From Takifugu bimaculatus (lineage: Eukaryota > Chordata > Actinopteri > Tetraodontiformes > Tetraodontidae), in assembly GCA_004026145.2 (NCBI GenBank), contig CP034990.1:5208976-5272975 (forward strand): a stretch of 64,000 bases of DNA, written 5' to 3'. A program made the position numbers and the translations under genes. The notes under the pieces were generated by a model. It ran no database searches and was not told the DNA's origin. It worked only from the letters and a program-made list of their open reading frames with translations. Of this stretch, positions 58,390 to 64,000 are shown one piece after another; the first letter of the stretch is position 1; every line of letters begins with the position of its first letter.

Positions 58390-58640
58390 TACCAATCGTG
58401 ATTGATGGGCGGGGTTACGGCAGGGCATCTGGGCCGATGCACACGGTTCATCCGGGGAGCGTCGTTGACGCCGCGACACCAGCTGGCCTCCCTACAGTAC
58501 CGAGCGTCTGGAGCAGATTGTGTCGCTGCGCCGTCAAGGGACCTCCGCGAACAAGCATGGGTGAGAGCGTTTCTTGTTAACAGTGGCAGCAGACATGGCG
58601 GCAGCAGTGGGAGAGTCGTGCCGACACCCACCACTGTGAG
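58390..58640. promoter_or_regulatory. CpG-dense patch, possible small CpG island
   Basis: I count about 21 CpG dinucleotides in roughly 220 bp (58405-58625), far above the neighbouring sequence, with a local rise in G+C and a ggcggggtt word. CpG density is moderately raised again at 59020-59340. Overlapping open frames on both strands (58389-58730 minus, 58402-58665 plus) are what such composition produces. No TATA box, initiator or first exon can be supported. Confidence 0.35.
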
Positions 58641-60753
58641 GATGACACACATAGATGCACACTGATACTGCTGTTGCAATACTGTAACTAAGCAACAGGA
58701 AACCTCACACACTGACCACTGACACTGCATAGTAATAGAAATATGGGTCAGTATCGCTTCCCCTCTCTTTCCTCGCTCTCTCTCTCTCTTTTTCCATTGT
58801 TTCTGCTCTCACAGCTGAATACGACCTCTGCAGATTCCTCTTCCTCCACCTACTCCTGCTCTGTAACATTTCCTCTTTCTTCTGCACTGCTCTCCAGAGT
58901 GCTTTACACCCATCCTCCTCCACTACAGAGTCATCACAGACACTATTAGCTCCCTCAAGTCTTCTATTCATGCCATCTTCTGGATCCCCTCTTGTGCTGT
59001 GCACCCGCTCCCCAGAGCTGCGTTCACCTCCTTTGTCTCGTCGTCTGACCTGTGCAAGCCTCCTCTCCCACGCCACTTTCCGCCACGCCCATGACCTCTT
59101 CGTCCATCTTCAGAGGACTCACCTTACACCGAGAGTCATGAAAACAGAAACGGACAATTTTCCACAAACGATTTGCTTCATTGTTTTCTGGGGGGGGCTG
59201 CAGTGGTCATCATTAATAACCGTCAGCGCCATCGAGCTGCCAGTTTCTGCGTCTCCAGGCCGATGTTTGTTGCAGCCTGTTGGCAGCGGTGCCAGGTTTC
59301 AGACCCTCCCATGAGCAGAGCGACGGAGAAGGTAAATCAGTCTGAACACACTGTGACACGCTGAATTCAAGAGGAACGCCGCATGACAAACAAGCTGGAG
59401 AATATGGACAAATAAATTAGCATTTATTTTTTTTAAAACTCCTCAAAGGTGGAATTGTAATTTTATTTTTTTTTCCTGCAAACTGGAATTTATCCACAAT
59501 TCATCATGAAGCTGCTAGAATAAAGATTAAGGGTCCGTCTCAGAGACCCTTTTGTACATCCCATGTATGGACACTCAAGCCGATATCTTAATCAAAATCA
59601 AATGAAAACAAAGCCCCAAGTGCTCTGATATGACTGCACATAGTAAAGATCACAAGTTTCTGAGTATGCGTTATTTTTAAAAATTGCAATTCCTCTCATT
59701 TATTGTGGGAATATTCAGTGATAGAAAAAGATGCATTACTTAAATAAACATGTTGCACCTATGGAGCAAATGGAGCTTTTGACTGATTTACATTCAGGCA
59801 AATGCTGCAAAACTGTTGGATACTGACCCACTTGTGTCTTAAATGCACCCCAAAACCAGTCAGCAGCAAGTGAATCAGCGTGTCCCTGCGTCGTTATTAT
59901 TTAAGGAAAAGATCATCCTGACCTGCAGTCATTCAGTGCAGAAGAGTCAAATTAAGAGGAAAATTATATAAAATTTAAAGTGATCAGTTTAATGATCATT
60001 TAATTTGAGGTGTTAGCCACAGTTTGTAAAGATTAATTAAAAGAGCATTTGCCTTCAATTTCAACAAAATCTGTTTACAGTTCATTAGAGTTTGTAATTG
60101 TAATCACTTAAAACTGTTGAATTAATAAGTAAGGGATTAGATATTGGTCTCAACTCAATAAAATCAAACTGCAACTCCAGAGAGGACAGTTTAATTCTCC
60201 CCTGGATTTGAATATGCATGCGGGTTCATCTGTGTTGGCCGAGTAATGGACTGAAGGGTCATCAAGGTTGTGTTTATTTTCTCTCAACAATGTGCTTTGG
60301 GACGGTCTAGAGTCAATCGTGTGGGCCAACATGGTGTCTTTGCTGCCAACATTTGATTGTCTCTTTATCTAATATCATTTCCTACACAGGCAAACAGCTC
60401 CCCTAAGGCCATAGCAACACACACGCAGCAGCCCCGAGTGCCTGTAGCTTATTTAAGGTACCTTTTTCTTGCGGCACCACCCACATAAAGACATTAATAT
60501 CCTTTCACGGCAGACTTATGTGATTCTGGAAGAACACGTCACAAAATTATCAAACTGTAAAAGGAAGGAAAAGTGCTTATCTGAGTAGACTTGACTGAAT
60601 CCAGACTGACATAATGTATTTCTCAAAAATCCAACCTAATTTCCAGTTGCGTCTGTTTGCCTCTGGCTCCAAATTGCTAAAACTCAGTCACCGCATCCTG
60701 AGCACTCACGTCTATATACTTGCTCTGAGTAAGTTATTAAGCAAACATATTCC
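58641..60753. other. No gene recognised
   Basis: A pyrimidine-rich stretch lies at 58770-58870 ((CT)n words) and the sequence turns AT-rich from 59400 on. The open frames at 58705-59076 (minus) and 58970-59314 (plus) face each other and show no domain. Confidence 0.4.
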
Positions 60754-61010
60754 CTAATTCTTATCTGCTTCACGGCAGCAGCCTTCATTCACAGTAATTC
60801 TGTGCTCAGACAACATCTCTCCTGACTTCCATCCTTCCTCCACACTTCCTCTGTGCTCCAGCTTCCTCTTCATGTCTTTCACATGCACCATCTCTTTCTT
60901 CATCCCTTCCATCTCTCCTCCTAATGTGCTCACAATCTGGCCGTGTGAGGTCATGAAGAGATTTGCGTCCCTTGGCCTCTGTGAGACACTGTCCAGTTGG
61001 TGTAATTATG
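60754..61010 (-). other. Unassigned coiled-coil-like open frame
   Basis: A minus-strand frame extends upstream of its first ATG (60954) to about 61006, total 84 codons. It contains SHGQIVSTLGGEMEGMKKEM and VKDMKRKLEHRGSVEEGW, a charged segment with heptad-like spacing. No acceptor or donor site fits cleanly and no family is recognised. It may be a degraded exon or a composition accident. Confidence 0.2.
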
Positions 61011-62384
61011 ATGGATGGAGCAATTTCCAGAGGCGCCTTTCACCACGAGGGTTGAGCCCACCATGCTTCCCTTCAGCCTTAATGACTTTTTAATAGAGTG
61101 CACTCCCAAACCTAAAGCGCACTGTGCCAACGAGAGTGACCAACAAATTGTTGTTGTTTAAATCAGGTAAAGGCACAGCCAGACTGGCTGGTTCAGGCTC
61201 TTTAGATCCAACCAGCCCTCTGGCTGACAACCGCACCTTGGTGTGTGTTGCACTCCCAGTCCCTGAGTTTCCTTGACTCTGATATAACCAGCCTGAGGTG
61301 GGCATGTGTGTAAATAAATGATAAATAAAGTCATTAAGTTGTGAATTTAAACTCTGTGTAGTTCTTCACCCATCCATAGAAAACTGCATCGGCTTGTCTG
61401 TTTGTTGCTTTTATTTCCTACTGGAAAAGGCAGAGAAAACAATTGCAGAGGATCGTTCGGTGGCTGTGCAAGGCTCTCATGTCAGGAGGAGCTGGATACA
61501 ATGGCGATACAAAGCAACCAGAAACGGGAACGGTTTATTTTGACATCTCTCTCTGCATCTTTCTTTATCTCTGCCTGCAGGAGAACATCTTTCATTTCCA
61601 GATTAGGTTTCCATCTCAGTACATTCCTTCATCATATATTTTAAATATATTCTCTTTATAGTGTGACTTTAATGAACTTACAGAGAGTATTCTGTGGTTT
61701 TGCTAAAAATACACTCTTAAATAGTTGTGCCAGCTGCCGACAGATTCATTTCTGCTGTTTTTGCTCAGACGTGAGTGCAGAATAGAGTTTAACCTGTGTC
61801 ACATTTGGGGACTTTATTTCTGCTCACATTGGCCTCGACTTAAAGCTGTCAACAGATGAACAATAAACCCAGAGAAAACAAAATTCTGGACATATAAAAC
61901 TTCTCTCTAACTTTCTAGGTGTTTTTCCAATTCCTGTACTTCTCAAACCAGGTGTCTCCAGGACGAAGCACTACAGGGACTTTTGTTCTTCTTTTTTCCT
62001 CTTTTTAGCAAAGTTGTTGCAGCTTTTTGCACTGTCATCTTACAACATATCTTACAGCTGCTGTTTTGCTTGATTGCACTCTGCAAGGCCCCTGCAAGAA
62101 ACCTAAATACATTACAAAAGTACCTCCCTGCATTTAAAGACGTGCTGGATGCAGCCATATAAAAAAAATAATGACCTTGTAACAATTAACATTAAGATGC
62201 AGACTGATTTCCCATTAGTAGATTAAGGTATCACTGTTGGCCACTTCACAGTCTTTAAAAGAGGTGACAATGCAACCAGAAAAACATCCCCGGAAAATTA
62301 AGTTCCTGTAAAGGTTCCTAAGAAGACACTTTGTGCAAATGGGTTTCTACAACTACTCAGTATGAAAGCATCGTGCTGAACTAA
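61011..62384. other. No gene recognised
   Basis: Anonymous sequence. Minus frame 61305-61090 (LSARGLVGSKEPEPASLAVP) is the only protein-like stretch and has no partner. Confidence 0.4.
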
Positions 62385-62503
62385 CAGCACGTTCGGGGTG
62401 TATCCTGTCTTTGCCTAATTGACACTGGGACAGCCTCCAGCCTCCCCCAGCCCTGCATAGTACACTATAAGTGGTGATAGATGATGGATGATGTGTAATT
62501 TTA
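62385..62503 (+). repeat. SINE fragment (3' part)
   Basis: The words gttcggggtgtatcctgtc, acactgggacagcctccag, cctcccccagccctgcat and gatagatgatggatgatg correspond in order to the 3' half of the SINE family seen at 53.7 kb. Confidence 0.7.
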
Positions 62504-62566
62504 CAAAAAGAAATTAGTTTTTAAACGTTTAATCAATGACTGGAAGGGGACTTTAACATTAATTTG

Positions 62567-62796
62567 CTATAAAAGTCCACTCTCATATATTTTCAATGTG
62601 TAAATGGAGCCGTTCCTAACAAAAAAAGAGCTGTTCCAGGACCAGGCAAATCTCCAAAAATTAAATCCATCCATCTTCTGTAACATTTTCTCATTGTGCA
62701 GTTGTGTATTGATCTGGGTGAAGTTCTGCAGTCGGGAATAATACACTTTCCATTGCACACTTCTGACATTCCTGCACTATCCATTGCCTCAGCCAC
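62567..62796 (-). pseudogene. THAP zinc-finger-like fragment
   Basis: Two overlapping minus frames together read like a THAP (C2CH) domain. One gives CNGKCIIPDCRTSPRS, with the expected C-x4-C spacing near the start (residues 17-22), and RRWMDLIFGDLPGPG, matching the conserved W...IF..LP helix of THAP domains. The other frame supplies the following residues (SSFFVRNGSIYTLKIYESGL) where a C-S-x-H-F-T block would be expected. The last Cys and His ligands are not visible, so the fold is incomplete. THAP domains mark both P-type transposases and their domesticated relatives, and a P-like transposase tail occurs at 20.6 kb. The fragment most likely derives from such an element. Confidence 0.45.
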
Positions 62797-63044
62797 CCAT
62801 CTGGAACAGAGAGGTGAGAAGCAACATGATGGTGGCTTTTATTGACATGTTAGCTCTGTCGTTAGCATATCTGTGTTTGTTAACTGAATGGGAGTCAGCT
62901 GAAGATTTGTTATGAGGAAAGAAAGGCTACTCTAATCTTTGAACAATTAAGGATTCCCTTTTTAACTGAACATTTATTATTAAAAAAACCTTCTATTGTG
63001 TTATAAGCTTTTCTGGGTTTTTTGGGGGTTTGTTTGAGTTGTAG
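62797..63044. other. No gene recognised
   Basis: AT-rich sequence with an A/T run near 62982 and no motif. Confidence 0.4.
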
Positions 63045-63112
63045 TGCACTGTGTCAAACCCCCAAAAATGGGTTTGATTCCCAATTCTGGTCCTTCTGCA
63101 GCATTTTAAATG
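63045..63112 (+). repeat. SINE head fragment
   Basis: The stretch gtgtcaaacccccaaaaatg, gggtttgattcccaattctg and gtccttctgcagc resembles the tRNA-like head of the SINE (gggttcgattcccggctggg, then gggcctttctgt). It is short and imperfect. Confidence 0.4.
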
Positions 63113-64000
63113 TTTACTTGAGTTAATCCAGTTTGGTTTTGGGCGTAAGTGAGTGGCTGTTTTACCATTTCTTTGACATTTGATGATGTCAAAATGCTCT
63201 GTAAGGTTAGAGTCTGTTTTTGTTGGTACGTTTTCTCGGCCACAACCTGAAATGATTTATCCATCCGTATGGCAAAGATAAGAAGATCCTCTGTTCCCTC
63301 AGAATATCCTGTACTGTTGCTTTGGAGTTGTGATAAGTTCTTTTTTAAAGAACAGGAGAAACCATGTCTTTCACTATGTTTTACAAGAAAATGAATCACT
63401 GTGTTCCTGAGGTGGGTTCTGCTTCCTAGACTATCTTACGCATTGATGTTTCATAAATACTGAGTGAAAGAACCTTTTGTTGCTTCAGCAGATTGGTAAA
63501 TATTAGACCAGAATAATGGTCTTCACACAGCAGGCAGATGTCTCTTTTATTTTGTACAGATTTTACACATTTATGGTATAAATAGAGGATCCATCTCCTG
63601 AATTTGAACATTTATTTAAACAATAATGGTTTTCCTTATTCACCCTTGGCCACCTGATGGTAACTGCTTTTATTTTCCTCTTGTAAATGTCTTTTACCTC
63701 TCTGTTCCGAAGATGATTTACTGTATATTATGCCTATTTGCTGCAGTAATACTTATTATTGAGTTGTCTAATCAATGAGAATTTAGAACACTCTGATTAA
63801 CTTCTATTATTTCAGTCATTATTTAGTCTTGCAGGTCGTCTTTTTTCTTCTCCGTTCACCGAGATGCAGAGAACCTCGTGTCAGCATTCATTTGCAGTAC
63901 ATTAAGATAAGACATGTGCAGAAAGAAAGCAACCAAGAAGTAATCAGCCCTTAATCTGGTCCAAATCCTAACTTGATTTTTGGATGGAACTGGCTACTTC
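63113..64000. other. No gene recognised
   Basis: Minus frames at 63399-63106 (97 residues) and 63611-63426 show no domain, and the plus strand is AT-rich. Nothing else is identified up to the window edge. Confidence 0.45.

Noticed and set aside
58389..59314. Several overlapping frames in a CpG-rich block, suggestive of a gene start
   Set aside because: Long frames on both strands are expected in GC-rich sequence; no intron boundaries or domain.
60754..61010. Coiled-coil-like exon of a cellular gene
   Set aside because: No convincing splice junctions and no recognised family. Left at low confidence as an open frame.

Overview
The window looks like gene-poor, AT-rich nuclear DNA from a ray-finned (probably teleost) fish. 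The evidence is the repeat content. It holds several Tc1/mariner lineages, L2-clade LINEs, a DIRS-type tyrosine-recombinase retrotransposon, a Ty3/gypsy relic, a tRNA-headed SINE whose 3' half is common in teleost genomes, and long (GATA)n, (CTAT)n and (TG)n microsatellites. I found no intact cellular gene, rRNA, tRNA or CRISPR array. Nearly all protein-like sequence is broken transposase or reverse transcriptase. Family assignments are by eye against known family motifs; no alignment or search was run.

Layout. 0-11 kb: a degraded gypsy pol on the minus strand (3.5-4.2 kb), a Tc1 relic with one terminal repeat (5.0-5.6 kb), and a second, unrelated Tc1 lineage (9.4-10.9 kb) whose 5' leader is split by a foreign AT-rich repeat. 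11-20.5 kb: quiet sequence without recognisable genes or transposons, possibly with conserved non-coding elements. 20.5-26 kb: a P-element/THAP9-like transposase tail, an L2 LINE relic, a tRNA-derived SINE and a small tandem duplication. 28-34.4 kb: the centrepiece, a DIRS element broken by three later insertions. These are a 5'-truncated LINE tail, an L2 LINE carrying its own (CTAT)n(TG)n tract, and a complete solo LTR with TGTT...AACA ends, a perfect 5-bp target duplication and an internal alternating minisatellite. 35.4-38 kb: a minus-strand L2 LINE, then two Tc1 pieces lying head to head. 41-49 kb: SINE and LINE tails, a direct duplication flanking a LINE tail, an 18-bp minisatellite, and candidate regulatory sequence. 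49.7-52 kb: a LINE 3' end and an IS630/Tc1-like DDE transposase relic, both minus strand. 53.7-64 kb: SINE copies, a 68-nt hairpin of microRNA-precursor geometry (56.52 kb), a CpG-dense patch (58.4 kb), and a THAP-domain-like fragment (62.6 kb).

The genes do not work together as a system. The window is a record of successive transposon insertions in what may be a regulatory gene desert. The most useful leads are the layered DIRS nest, which gives a relative insertion order, the 56.52-kb hairpin, and the non-repetitive blocks that could be conserved enhancers. I found no convincing undescribed multi-gene system.
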